A DNA stretch of 64,000 nucleotides, taken from assembly GCF_000092905.1 (NCBI RefSeq), contig NC_014098.1:310001-374000 (forward strand). The letters run 5' to 3'. Below are positions 17,379 to 27,304 of this stretch, piece by piece. The translations under genes were made by a program, and so were the position numbers. This stretch comes from Kyrpidia tusciae DSM 2912 (lineage in GTDB: Bacteria > Bacillota > Bacilli > Kyrpidiales > Kyrpidiaceae). The notes under the pieces were generated by a model. The model did not search any database. It saw only the letters and a list, made by a program, of their open reading frames with translations, and was not told the DNA's origin. The stretch's first letter is position 1; the number at the start of each line of letters is the position of its first letter.

Positions 17379-17388
17379 CAGGACTTCA

Positions 17389-17417
17389 GGCCGGCGGGCG
17401 GGAGGCGGCCGCCGGCC
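17389..17417. terminator. GC hairpin between convergent genes
   Basis: GGCCGGCGG (17389-17397) pairs perfectly with CCGCCGGCC (17409-17417). It is shared by the plus-strand aldo/keto reductase and the minus-strand Uma2 gene. There is no T-run on either side. Confidence 0.4.
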
Positions 17418-17443
17418 CGGAGCCAGAGGGCCGGCGGGAGGTG

Positions 17444-18079
17444 TCAAGGATTCGACTTAGTCCCGGCGGCGCGGGGCCCGATGTCGGGGATCCGCTCGGC
17501 GATCGCTTGCATGGTGAAAGAAATGCAAGGCATACCCGGCGAACTCACCGGCTCTTCGCCATGGTAGACGGCGGTCAGTTCATACCGTTCCTTTTCCAGA
17601 ATGTATTGCTCGAGCACGAAAGTTTGCGGTTCCACGATCCAATACTCGGGAATTCGGTAAAAGGCATAAACCTTCGCCTTGTCCACTTTGTCTCTCTGCA
17701 GGGTAGAGGGTGAGAGAATTTCGACAACGAGATCGGGAGGACCTTCCACGCCGCGTTCGGTTAAAATGTGGATGCGATCCTGGCGAACCAGCAAAAGATC
17801 CGGTTGGCGAACTTCAGATGGCGACAGAATCAAGTCGATGGGTGCGTTTAGGATGATATAATCGCGTTCACAGGTGTCGGCCAATGTCCTCAGTAGTTCA
17901 TAGCTGAGCAGTTGATGGCGGGGTGAGGGGGAGGGACTCATGAGCTCGAGGCGGCCCGCCGCCAATTCGTAGCGGTTTCCGTCATCGAGGGCCGCGTAAT
18001 CGTCGTAGGTCATTCCGCCTTCCCGAACCACCGACGGTTTTTGCTGCGGGGTCGGCCGTTGGTTTTCCTTTTGTCCCAT
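17444..18079 (-). CDS. Uma2-family (DUF820) PD-(D/E)XK nuclease-fold protein
   Basis: This 211-residue protein has the Uma2 core: a YELAAGRLELMSPSP entry strand, RQPDLLLVRQD, then DLVVEILSPST followed by a conserved lysine in KAKVYAFYRIPEYWIVEP. These give the Asp, Glu and Lys of the restriction-endonuclease-like fold. The family is widespread in Cyanobacteria and GC-rich Bacillota and often present in many copies, but its role is unproved. Many copies sit near mobile DNA; here it lies between a sugar reductase and the sucrose-phosphate-synthase-like gene. The start is ATG 18079, 11 bases after GGAGG; the upstream frame adds nonconserved residues. It is transcribed divergently from the osmolyte operon. 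Confidence 0.85.
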   Translation of the reverse strand: MGQKENQRPTPQQKPSVVREGGMTYDDYAALDDGNRYELAAGRLELMSPSPSPRHQLLSYELLRTLADTCERDYIILNAPIDLILSPSEVRQPDLLLVRQDRIHILTERGVEGPPDLVVEILSPSTLQRDKVDKAKVYAFYRIPEYWIVEPQTFVLEQYILEKERYELTAVYHGEEPVSSPGMPCISFTMQAIAERIPDIGPRAAGTKSNP

Positions 18080-18175
18080 AACATCGCACCCCTCCTCTGC
18101 CTGGCGATCTTTTCGATGTCCATTGTAGCACATCCTTTCCGCCTCCTATCGACAGACGGCCCGAATCGGGTCGAA

Positions 18176-18213
18176 TTGACATCCAGACAACTCATGTATA
18201 AAATTAAGTTGTC
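18176..18213 (+). promoter_or_regulatory. sigma-A promoter with an inverted repeat over the -10
   Basis: TTGACA (18176-18181), a 17-base spacer and TAAAAT (18199-18204) form a near-consensus promoter for the glycosyltransferase gene. GACAACT (18186-18192) and AGTTGTC (18207-18213) are perfect 7-base arms flanking the -10 with a 14-base gap. This is placed like a repressor operator. Confidence 0.75.
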
Positions 18214-18238
18214 GGAAGGTGCTTAGGGGGGTGGAAGG

Positions 18239-19507
18239 ATGGGGCTTCGGGTCTGCATGATTTCGGATCACGGCGATCCTCTGGCGACACTTGGGGATAC
18301 CCAAAGTGGCGGGCAGAATCAGTACGTGTATCAGCTCAGCATCCACCTGGATCGCCTGGGGCATCAAGTGGATGTCTACACCCACTGGTCCCGGGAGGAT
18401 GCGCCGGAGGTAGAAACTTTCGGGGATCGCGCCCGGGTGATCCGGGTGGCGGCCGGGAAGCGGGGCTATCTCCCGAAAGGTGATCTCTATGAGCGGCTGG
18501 ATCTTTTTTATCATGAATTATCGGCGAAGATCGCCACTTGTGGGCCTTATGATCTGGTCCACGCCCACTACTGGATGTCAGGCGCCCTAGGGCGCGTCCT
18601 GCGCCGGGAGCTGAACTGTCCGCTGATTTACACGCCGCATTCCCTGGGGATGGTCAAAGGGCTTCAGACGGGCAGGTGGGACTGGGAGAGGCTCTGGAAG
18701 GAACGGTCGATTTTGGTGGAGGCCGATCACGTCGTGGTGACCACCGAAACCGAGAGAGAGCATGCCAAGGAATTTTGCGGGAAGACGGCGACGGCGCCCA
18801 TCAGTGTGATCCCGGCGGGGGTGGGGGAACATTTTATAGTCGATCCGAAAGTGGAGTCGGCAACGGATGAGACGGCGGATCGGGACTGCGGGGTGCCCGT
18901 GGATCCAAATGGACATCGGCGGCCTTATGTGTTGTACGTCGGCCGATTGGCGAAGGAGAAAGGTCTCGGTGTACTGTTGGACGCATACAGCATGTGGGTG
19001 GCCCGGAATCCCGATGTTCCGGATTTGTGGGTCGCAGGAGGGGATCGGGAAGGCCGGGAGTGGCGGCGATGGACGGTGACACACGCCGCACTCGGCGAAC
19101 TGTTGACCAGGATGCCGGATCGGGTTCGGTACTTGGGACCGGTGGAGAACGAAAAATTGCCGCAGCTGTACCGGGGGGCGGCGATGGTGGTGGTGCCCTC
19201 TTGGTATGAATCCTTCGGTTTGGTGGCGGCAGAAGCCATGGCGGCGGGGGGCGTCGTGATCGCTTCCGGGGTTGGAGGTCTCCGCCATATCGTTCAGGAT
19301 GGGGTCACAGGCCGGTTGGTCCCACCCCGGGACTCCGGGGCCTTGGTCCAAGCCATGGATGAAATATGGGTGAGTCCGTCTCTTCGGAACGCCTTTCGCA
19401 GAAAGGGGACTCGGGATGCCCGGCGAAGGTTTTTCTGGCCGAACATCGCTCCGCAAGTGGTGGAAGTCTATATGGGCTACGTCAAACAGCCCGTCGTCCT
19501 CCCCTGA
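18239..19507 (+). CDS. GT4 glycosyltransferase, sucrose-phosphate-synthase-like
   Basis: This 422-residue GT-B enzyme has an N-terminal ISDHGDPLATLGDTQSGGQN segment that matches the SPS/sucrose-synthase subgroup, whose acceptor site contains DTGGQ. VYQLSIHLDRLGHQVDVYT, HAHYWMSGALG and YTPHSLGMVK follow. The C-terminal UDP-sugar domain has LYVGRLAKEKG, then PSWYESFGLVAAEAMAAGGVVIAS with the retaining-GT EX7E pattern. By family it would join glucose from UDP- or ADP-glucose to fructose-6-phosphate. A sucrose-6-phosphate-phosphatase-like gene starts 16 bases downstream, which strongly supports sucrose synthesis. A related acceptor (mannosyl- or glucosyl-phosphoglycerate) remains possible. The start is ATG 18239 with GGAAGG upstream, and the promoter is at 18176. 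Confidence 0.82.
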   Translation: MGLRVCMISDHGDPLATLGDTQSGGQNQYVYQLSIHLDRLGHQVDVYTHWSREDAPEVETFGDRARVIRVAAGKRGYLPKGDLYERLDLFYHELSAKIATCGPYDLVHAHYWMSGALGRVLRRELNCPLIYTPHSLGMVKGLQTGRWDWERLWKERSILVEADHVVVTTETEREHAKEFCGKTATAPISVIPAGVGEHFIVDPKVESATDETADRDCGVPVDPNGHRRPYVLYVGRLAKEKGLGVLLDAYSMWVARNPDVPDLWVAGGDREGREWRRWTVTHAALGELLTRMPDRVRYLGPVENEKLPQLYRGAAMVVVPSWYESFGLVAAEAMAAGGVVIASGVGGLRHIVQDGVTGRLVPPRDSGALVQAMDEIWVSPSLRNAFRRKGTRDARRRFFWPNIAPQVVEVYMGYVKQPVVLP

Positions 19508-19523
19508 ACAGCCTCGGGTGGAG

Positions 19524-20324
19524 ATGGGGATCGTCACAGATCTGGATGACACGTTGGTCGGTTCCTCCGAATGTCTGTCCGCCTTTTTGCGTTGGCGGGA
19601 GGGGCGGCCGCAGTGGGGGCTCGTGTATGCCACCGGCCGATACTTGGATTCGGCGCTGGAGTTGATCCGGGAAGCGGGGCTGCCCCGGCCGGAAGCGTTG
19701 ATTACCGACGTGGGGAGTCGGATCTTTTTCCCCGCTTCGGGTTCTCCCGGCGGAGGTTCGGGCCGGGAGAGGGCGGGGGGCGAGGGTTCGCCGGTTTCCG
19801 GGACGGAGTGGGAAGAAGATTTGAGGTGGTGGAGCCGGGCCTTGGCAACCTGGCGGCCGGTGGAGGCGGTCCGGGCCCTTGAAGGAGTCCCGGGCTTTTC
19901 TGTGGACGCGGTGGACGGGGAAGATCCCCGGGGGCCGAAAGGGCGGATCAGCGGCAGGTGGGATGGAGATCCAGGCGTTGTCGCTCAAGTTGAGAAAGCG
20001 TTGAAAGAAGCCGGTTTACCGGTTCGGATTCTGACGAGCCGGGGTCGGATCGACGTAATTCCAGCTTCCGGGGGGAAGGGGGCGGCGGCCCGGTACGCCG
20101 TGGGCCGGCTGGGTTGGCGGAAGGTCCTCGCCTGTGGGGACAACGGAAACGACCGGGACCTGCTTCTGGCCGGCTTTCCCGCTGTGCTGGTCGGAAACGC
20201 CGATAAGGGGATGCGGGAAGAACGTTGGCCGCCCCGGGTATACATCGCCTCGAAACCTTACGCCTGTGGTATACTGCAAGGATGGGAGCATTGGTATGGG
20301 GGTCCGAACATGGAAGGGCCCTGA
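19524..20324 (+). CDS. HAD phosphatase, sucrose-6-phosphate-phosphatase-like
   Basis: This 266-residue HAD enzyme carries motif I DLDDTLVG (residues 6-13) right at the N-terminus. ATGRYLDSALELI is the motif II region, and the motif III lysine lies in ASGGKGAAARYAV. Motif IV is ACGDNGNDRDLL. The C2-cap layout fits the S6PP/Cof family that dephosphorylates sucrose-6-phosphate or related phospho-osmolytes. The frame is open upstream to 19416, inside the glycosyltransferase gene. I chose ATG 19524 because the nucleophile motif normally lies within the first dozen residues; GTG 19518 is equally possible. A Gly/Ser/Glu-rich insert (about 72-95) is unusual. It forms the second step of the pathway with the preceding gene. 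Confidence 0.82.
   Translation: MGIVTDLDDTLVGSSECLSAFLRWREGRPQWGLVYATGRYLDSALELIREAGLPRPEALITDVGSRIFFPASGSPGGGSGRERAGGEGSPVSGTEWEEDLRWWSRALATWRPVEAVRALEGVPGFSVDAVDGEDPRGPKGRISGRWDGDPGVVAQVEKALKEAGLPVRILTSRGRIDVIPASGGKGAAARYAVGRLGWRKVLACGDNGNDRDLLLAGFPAVLVGNADKGMREERWPPRVYIASKPYACGILQGWEHWYGGPNMEGP
20267..20275 (+). promoter_or_regulatory. extended -10 element inside the phosphatase 3' end
   Basis: TGGTATACT is an extended -10 match located 84 bases before the regulator's GTG start. It could give the regulator its own transcript in addition to operon read-through. Confidence 0.35.
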
Positions 20325-20358
20325 CAGCCCCGGAAACTGTGCGAAGGAGTGCGTGGTT

Positions 20359-20994
20359 GTGGCTGGTCCCCATTCGGAGGGTCTTTCTCGCTATGAGCAG
20401 ATCGCTGTGGATATTGCTCAAAAAATCGCGTCCCAGGAGTATAGGGAAGGCATGAAGTTGCACGGTCGGTCTACCCTGGCCAGTCAGTACAACGTGTCGC
20501 CGGAAACGATTCGCAGGGCGATCTCCGTGCTCGATGCCGCGAAAGTGGTCCGGGTGCAACCCGGCGTTGGAATCGTGGTGTTGTCGAAACGGGCGGCTGA
20601 ATTGTTCCTGTCCCAGATGCATTTTAAGCGCACGCTGGAAGAGTTGCACCGCCGCTTGACCGAATTGGTGGAAAAACGCCGGGTGATTGACAACGAGATC
20701 GACCAGGTGCTTCACGATATTCAACATTCTTCTCACCGGTATGTGGTGTTGCACGATTTGCTTCACTGCGTGGCCATTCCCGAAGGTTCTCCGGTGATCG
20801 GAAAAACCCTGAGGGACCTCTCTTTTCGCAACGTGACCGGGGCGACGGTGGTATCCATCGAGCGGTCGGACCGGGCCATGAATCTCGCGGCCGGAGAGGC
20901 CCCCCTGTCCGCCGGGGATCTGCTTTGGCTCATAGCCGAACCCGGGTCTCTGGCCCAGGTGGAACGGCTGCTGGGGAGCGGCCCCCAGGTGTGA
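20359..20994 (+). CDS. BusR-type transcriptional regulator (GntR wHTH + RCK_C)
   Basis: This 211-residue regulator has a GntR winged helix at residues 8-78 (QKIASQEYREGMKL, SQYNVSPETIRRAISVLDAA). A helical coiled-coil linker follows (about 85-125; LEELHRRLTELVEKRRVIDNE). A C-terminal RCK_C/TrkA_C domain ends it (about 135-205; IGKTLRDLSFRNVTGATVVSIER, LSAGDLLWLIAEP). This architecture is that of BusR, a c-di-AMP-responsive repressor of compatible-solute uptake in lactic acid bacteria (established knowledge). Here it follows a sucrose synthesis pair, so I infer c-di-AMP or ion control of osmolyte synthesis. The start is GTG 20359, 9 bases after AAGGAG. The ABC exporter gene starts 15 bases after its stop, so it is part of the same transcript. 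Confidence 0.85.
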   Translation: MAGPHSEGLSRYEQIAVDIAQKIASQEYREGMKLHGRSTLASQYNVSPETIRRAISVLDAAKVVRVQPGVGIVVLSKRAAELFLSQMHFKRTLEELHRRLTELVEKRRVIDNEIDQVLHDIQHSSHRYVVLHDLLHCVAIPEGSPVIGKTLRDLSFRNVTGATVVSIERSDRAMNLAAGEAPLSAGDLLWLIAEPGSLAQVERLLGSGPQV

Positions 20995-21009
20995 CAGGAG
21001 GTTGCCTCA

Positions 21010-22008
21010 GTGTCGGCAGAAAGCAACCGAGGGCCCGGGGACCCGGCGGTGCGGGCCCGGGGACTCGTCAAGCAGTACGGCCATTTTCAGGCGGTTCGGG
21101 GGATTGATTTGCTCGTGCGGCGCGGCGAGTGTTTCGGGGTGCTCGGCCCCAATGGGGCGGGGAAATCCACGACCATGAAGATGATTTACGGTCGCACGCC
21201 CCTGAGCGCCGGGGAACTTTTTGTGCTGGGGATGGATGTCCGCACGGAGATGCGGCGGATCAAAGCCCGGATCGGCGTGGTTCCCCAAGAGGATAATCTG
21301 GATCCTGATTTCACAGTGATCCGGAACCTGCTCGTGTTCGCCCGGTATTTTGGCCTGTCCCGGAGAATTGCCCGGGAACGGGCGGAGCAGCTGCTGGATT
21401 TTGTCGGGTTGGCGGAGCGGCGGGATTCCCGGGTGGACAGTCTCTCCGGGGGGATGAAACGCCGGCTGGTGATCGCCCGGGCCTTGATCAACGATCCGGA
21501 GCTGTTGATTCTGGACGAACCCACCACCGGGCTGGATCCCCAAGCCCGGCAGCTGGTGTGGAGCAAGATGCGGGAACTGCGCACCCGGGGTGTCACGCTG
21601 CTCCTGACCACCCATTACATGGAAGAAGCCGCCCGGTTGTGCGACCGACTCGTCATCATGGACGGGGGACGCATTCTGGCCGAGGGATCGCCCCAGGGTC
21701 TGATTGAAGCTCACGCCGGGCCCTGGACGGCAGAGGTGATGCTGCCTCCGGCACAGCACCAAGAGGCGCTGAGGCGGTTAGAAGTCGACACGGCTGCCGG
21801 GGTCGTTCAAATCGGGAATCGAGGGATTCGCGGGTGGGAATCGGCGGAAGATCGATTGTTGCTCTATACGGAGTCCGTCGAGGAGGCCACCGCGGCCTGC
21901 GAGCGTTTGAAGGCCATGGGACTTGGCGGGGCGGGCTTTTTCTCCAGGCCCACGACTTTGGACGACCTGTTCCTGCGACTCACCGGGCGGACCCTCCGGG
22001 AGGGATGA
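21010..22008 (+). CDS. ABC-2 exporter ATP-binding protein (DrrA/NodI-like)
   Basis: This 332-residue ATPase has Walker A GPNGAGKST (about 46-54), Q-loop GVVPQEDNLDPD, signature LSGGMKRRL, Walker B LLILDEPTTGLDP and switch His in LLTTHYMEE. The C-terminal extra domain of about 90 residues is typical of DrrA/NodI exporters of hydrophobic compounds or polysaccharide precursors. The GTG start 21010 is 8 bases after AGGAGG and 15 bases after the BusR-like stop. The next gene, its permease, starts 2 bases past this stop. The substrate is unknown; context could suggest export of a solute or envelope component, but the link to sucrose is only positional. Confidence 0.92.
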   Translation: MSAESNRGPGDPAVRARGLVKQYGHFQAVRGIDLLVRRGECFGVLGPNGAGKSTTMKMIYGRTPLSAGELFVLGMDVRTEMRRIKARIGVVPQEDNLDPDFTVIRNLLVFARYFGLSRRIARERAEQLLDFVGLAERRDSRVDSLSGGMKRRLVIARALINDPELLILDEPTTGLDPQARQLVWSKMRELRTRGVTLLLTTHYMEEAARLCDRLVIMDGGRILAEGSPQGLIEAHAGPWTAEVMLPPAQHQEALRRLEVDTAAGVVQIGNRGIRGWESAEDRLLLYTESVEEATAACERLKAMGLGGAGFFSRPTTLDDLFLRLTGRTLREG

Positions 22009-22009
22009 G

Positions 22010-22771
22010 ATGAGCGCGCGGGCGGTATGGGCGGTGTTCGCCCGGAATATGGATGTGTTTCGTCGCTACTGGTTGAACAACCTTGTGTCGAATTTTTTTG
22101 AACCCTTTTTGTATCTTTTGGGAATGGGCGTGGGGATGACTCGCTATGTGGGCGGAATCGACGGCGTTTCGTACACGGCCTTTATCGCTCCGGGGATTGT
22201 GGCGTCCACGGCCATGTTTGCGGCGACTTTCGAATCGACCTATGGAACTTTTGTCCGCATGGAGTTTCAGAAGACGTTCGATGCCATGATTGCGACCCCG
22301 GTGAACGTGGAGGAAGTGGCGGTCGGGGAACTGGTTTATGGGGCAGTCAAAGCGGCCATCGTCGGGGTGATCATCCTGACGGTGGTGGAGGTGTTCGGGT
22401 TTGTGCCGGGGTGGCATTATTCCGCCCTCCTGGTTCCGCCCGCGGCTCTGCTCGTGGGATTGGTCTTTTCGGCCCTGGCCATGACCGCTTCCACCCTCGT
22501 CCCTCAAATCGATCATTTTAATTACTACATCACGTTGTTGATCACTCCAATGTTTGTGTTTTCCGGGATCTTCTTCCCCTTGGAGGGATTGCCTTCCGCG
22601 GTGCAGGAGGTGGCGTGGTTTACCCCCCTGATGCATGGGGTGCGCATGTGCCGGGAGTTGATCTTCGGCACGTGGACTCATGTCTGGGCGGATGCGCTGT
22701 GGTTGGCCGTGGCGGCCGCAGCCCTTTCATGGCTGCCCGTGATCTTGTTGCGTCGGCGATTGATTCGGTAG
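22010..22771 (+). CDS. ABC-2 type permease (NodJ/DrrB-like)
   Basis: This is a 253-residue membrane protein with six hydrophobic segments. It has the NodJ-type N-terminus (RNMDVFRRYWLNNLVSNFFEPFL is the cytosolic lead-in) and the FEPFLYLLGMGVG helix. The conserved ABC-2 signature region near ITPMFVFSGIFFPLEGLP is present. With the ATPase encoded immediately upstream it should form a heterotetrameric exporter. ATG 22010 follows GGGAGGG by 6 bases, and the overlap geometry (stop TGA 22006-22008) implies translational coupling. The longer frame from 21923 lies in the ATPase gene. The HAD gene follows 13 bases later in the same direction. Confidence 0.9.
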   Translation: MSARAVWAVFARNMDVFRRYWLNNLVSNFFEPFLYLLGMGVGMTRYVGGIDGVSYTAFIAPGIVASTAMFAATFESTYGTFVRMEFQKTFDAMIATPVNVEEVAVGELVYGAVKAAIVGVIILTVVEVFGFVPGWHYSALLVPPAALLVGLVFSALAMTASTLVPQIDHFNYYITLLITPMFVFSGIFFPLEGLPSAVQEVAWFTPLMHGVRMCRELIFGTWTHVWADALWLAVAAAALSWLPVILLRRRLIR

Positions 22772-22784
22772 GGGAGGCGAAGGG

Positions 22785-23615
22785 ATGCCGGACATTCGGA
22801 TGATCGTGTATGACCTGGACGGGACTTTGTATCGGGATCGGAGCCATTTTCGCCGTTATTGTGAACTTCTGGCTGCCGGGGCCCCCCGACCGAGCGCGTT
22901 TGAACGGGACTGGGAATATATGGAAGAAGAACGCCACCCTCTGCGGGTGGGGATGTTTTTCAACGGAAGAACGGGGCAGATCTGCGGCCCGAAGGGTTTG
23001 ATGACCTGGGAGGGGGAGGTGGTAAAGGCGGGGTCAGCCTTTTATGATGATCTGGTGAACGACGTGGAACAAGAACGGGACCTGGGGGATTGGTTGTACA
23101 TCGGCGACCTTTGGTGGTCGATGATCGCGCTGGCGGCGTGGCACCGGGTGCCGCCCGAGCGGCTGAGGGAAAGTTTCCTGGCTACCCGGGCGTATATGAT
23201 GGAGGATGCGGTGCCGCTCCGGACAGTGCCCGGTCTGAGGGAGTTCATCCAAGCTCGCAACCGGGAAGGGGTGGTGCAGATCTTGGCCACGAACAGCCCC
23301 GAACCGGATAGCCGGGCGATCATCGGAAAACTCGGCTTGAAAGGTCTGTTTCAGGTTTGCTCCTTTGTCACGGGTAAACCTGCGGGATTGCTCCCCCGGT
23401 TGCGGGAGTGGGCGGCCGAATTCGGCGCTTCCCTCGACGAGGTGCTCATGGTGGGCGACAACTACCGGAATGACGTGGTGCCGGCCCGGCGCGGGGGATG
23501 CCGGACCTTTTTTCTGGACCCGCACCGGGTGCCCCACCCGGTGCACGCCACGTACCACGAGAGACGGATCGAGTCCCTGTTCGTTCACTGGAATTCTGCT
23601 CAGAACTTGTGTTGA
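22785..23615 (+). CDS. HAD-superfamily hydrolase
   Basis: This 276-residue HAD phosphatase has motif I VYDLDGTLY (Asp10, Asp12), motif II in LATNSPEPDSRA, a motif III lysine in TGKPAGLLPRL and motif IV VGDNYRNDVVPARRGG. The large helical cap (about 20-140) contains repeated aromatic residues (WLYIGDLWWSMIALAAWH), consistent with the C1-cap group. The substrate is unknown. The start is ATG 22785 with GGGGAGGCGAAGGG upstream, 13 bases after the permease stop, so it belongs to the same operon. Its stop abuts that of the convergent amidohydrolase with no spacer. No intrinsic terminator is visible at that junction. Confidence 0.88.
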   Translation: MPDIRMIVYDLDGTLYRDRSHFRRYCELLAAGAPRPSAFERDWEYMEEERHPLRVGMFFNGRTGQICGPKGLMTWEGEVVKAGSAFYDDLVNDVEQERDLGDWLYIGDLWWSMIALAAWHRVPPERLRESFLATRAYMMEDAVPLRTVPGLREFIQARNREGVVQILATNSPEPDSRAIIGKLGLKGLFQVCSFVTGKPAGLLPRLREWAAEFGASLDEVLMVGDNYRNDVVPARRGGCRTFFLDPHRVPHPVHATYHERRIESLFVHWNSAQNLC

Positions 23616-24455
23616 TCACGAGCGCGGGGGGTCCGTCAAATTCCAGAACCGCCGGGCGTTGGTATCCAGAATCTCCTGTTTGACCTGCTGGCTCAGGGGC
23701 AGCCCCTCGACCCAGGCTTTCACATCGGTCCGGCCGTTTAAAAATGGAATGTCGCTGCCAAAGAGTACACGTCCGGGCAGGCGTTCGATCCACTCCACCC
23801 ATTGCTCCGCGGGCGGCCAACCCATGGGGCCAGGCCAGTGGTCGAGTGTTTCCGGGGTGATGGCCGCCGTGTCAAAGACGACGTTCGGCAGCTGCTCGGC
23901 GAGGCGCACAAAAGATTCGGTCTCGTACAGGCCGAAATGAGCCACTTGAACCCGAAGTTCGGGAAACCGGTCCATGGTCCGGGCGAAAAATCGAACGCCC
24001 ACCGTTCCGGTGTAGTCCCGGGGGGCCGTCCCGGCGTGAACGATCAAAGGCTTGTTGAAAGCGATCAATGTTTCATACAGCGGATCGAGTCTCGGGTCGT
24101 CCATGGAGACCCGCTGCACGGCGCAGTGGAGTTTCATTCCCGCAAAACCCAGTTCCCCCAAGCAATACTCAGTTTCCGCGCTGACATCGTCGTCCTGGTG
24201 GACGCATCCGATGGGAACGACCTCGGGATGAACCGTCGCCAGGTCCGCCAACCAGTCGTTCAAGGACCGCGCCATTCCCGGTTTGTGGGCGTACAAGAGG
24301 ACGAAGAATCGCTCTATTCCCTGCTTTCTGTGTTCTGCAAAGAGCTCTTCGGTCTGTTTGCCGTCATAAGGAATCTTCCAGCCATCCCGGCGAAACCAGG
24401 CGTAGATCGCGTTCATCAACCGTTCGGGGAAGGCGTGGGTGTGCACATCGATCAT
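23616..24455 (-). CDS. amidohydrolase-2 (ACMSD-like metal-dependent hydrolase)
   Basis: This 279-residue TIM-barrel hydrolase starts MIDVHTHAF, giving the metal-binding HxH at residues 5 and 7. Further expected ligands are His in IVHAGTAP and VAHFGLYE, and the catalytic Asp in VLFGSDIPFLNG. The layout is that of the amidohydrolase-2 (PF04909) group, which contains decarboxylases such as ACMSD and various hydrolases; the precise reaction is not assignable. ATG 24455 is preceded by AAAGGAGG 10 bases upstream; the frame to 24491 lacks conservation. It lies between the HAD gene (convergent) and thiC (same strand, upstream), from which it is separated by 195 bases. Confidence 0.85.
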   Translation of the reverse strand: MIDVHTHAFPERLMNAIYAWFRRDGWKIPYDGKQTEELFAEHRKQGIERFFVLLYAHKPGMARSLNDWLADLATVHPEVVPIGCVHQDDDVSAETEYCLGELGFAGMKLHCAVQRVSMDDPRLDPLYETLIAFNKPLIVHAGTAPRDYTGTVGVRFFARTMDRFPELRVQVAHFGLYETESFVRLAEQLPNVVFDTAAITPETLDHWPGPMGWPPAEQWVEWIERLPGRVLFGSDIPFLNGRTDVKAWVEGLPLSQQVKQEILDTNARRFWNLTDPPRS

Positions 24456-24650
24456 TCGACGAAGGCCTCCTTTTTGTAGCCATTTTAGCAAAATGATTCG
24501 AGAGTTAGAAACGCGTAGAAAGTGGTGGCGAAGTGCGCAAACGCTTCACAAAAGGCTCTCGGCGGAGGGGCGCACAAAAATGCCCCCGGGCCGGCCATGG
24601 CCCGGAGGCGGAAGGAGGTCTTGACGCCGGCTGCGTCATATCTTTGGGAA

Positions 24651-26498
<1,848 letters not shown>

Positions 26499-26631
26499 TC
26501 ACCCGGTGGCGCCCGGTGCGCGGTGCGGAAAGCTGGGTCGGCGCGGCGGCCACTCTGGGGAACTTCCGTTGCCGCTCCTCTGGGGAGATCCCGTCGCACC
26601 TGTCTGGGCTCCGGCCGGCGGAATTGGCGAG

Positions 26632-26665
26632 GAAAAGAAAAACCGCGCCGGACCGGGGGCGGTTT
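26632..26665 (-). terminator. riboswitch-controlled intrinsic terminator
   Basis: Read on the minus strand, AAACCGC pairs with GCGGTTT across a GC-rich loop and runs into TTTTTCTTTT. It lies about 50 bases downstream of the TPP aptamer and about 200 bases before thiC, so the switch most likely works by transcription termination. Confidence 0.8.
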
Positions 26666-26713
26666 GGCGCGGACGCGTGTCGAAAACGGTGTTTTGTGGC
26701 ACGGCGCTGAGCG

Positions 26714-26806
26714 ACGACGAGTGTTCCTCCGCTGGCATTACCCAGGTCAGGTTCTGACGGTCGGCAGCGGATCGGCTGCCCTCTCAGCCCGGCTCCCCGA
26801 GCTCCC
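26714..26806 (-). ncRNA. TPP riboswitch (thi-box) upstream of thiC
   Basis: The minus strand carries the hallmark GGGCTGAGAGGG block (26779-26790), a variable P3-type hairpin (GGCAGCCGATCCGCTGCC), then ACCGTCAGAACCTGACC. The invariant CTGGGTAATGCCAGCG follows (26730-26745), ending in GAGGAA. These are the pyrimidine- and pyrophosphate-sensing parts of the TPP aptamer. When TPP binds, the downstream terminator should form and thiC is switched off. Confidence 0.95.
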
Positions 26807-26890
26807 GTGGATGTGCAGTTGTGCTGGTTTGAGAATAGCACAAGGGCGCTCCGGGGGCAAGGGAACGGGTCGGGGAGGAGGTGGGGCGGC

Positions 26891-27007
26891 ATGGCTGATT
26901 CGCCTGTGATTCAACGATACACGAATGATTCGCCCACGGATTGTTCGGTTCTGGAATCAATAGCAGGGGAAGTTTATGACGCGTTGAGAAATCCACGCGC
27001 ACTGTGA
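26891..27007 (+). CDS. possible small protein (38 aa)
   Basis: ATG 26891 is preceded by an excellent ribosome site (GGAGGTG, 7-base spacing) and opens a 38-codon frame, MADSPVIQRYTNDSPTDC to RNPRAL. The encoded peptide is soluble and acidic-to-neutral with no membrane segment. It diverges from the thiC riboswitch and ends about 150 bases before the insertion element. No family is recognised. It might be a genuine small protein or the start of a gene interrupted long ago; the strong ribosome site is the main argument. Confidence 0.4.
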   Translation: MADSPVIQRYTNDSPTDCSVLESIAGEVYDALRNPRAL

Positions 27008-27304
27008 ACCGGTCGCGAAGGGCTGCTGTGAAGAGCTTCTATCCGTTTTGGTACGATTCTTGCTAAACGTCTGTGGGAGCGATGGGACCTGAGGATCGAA
27101 CGATGCGGGTGAGGGGTTACAGTCGATGCGGGGAGAAACAGGCGCGCCCGACACGAGCCTTTTTCGATGCCGAAAAGGCCAGGAGGGATAAGGGGTAAGG
27201 AGAAGGGACCAGAAAACTTTCCCCCAAAGGGGTCCAGGAAAGACAGGGGTTTTGAATGGGGGGAGGGATAGGTTCGGGCAAATTCACCCCAGTCCAATAA
27301 GACA

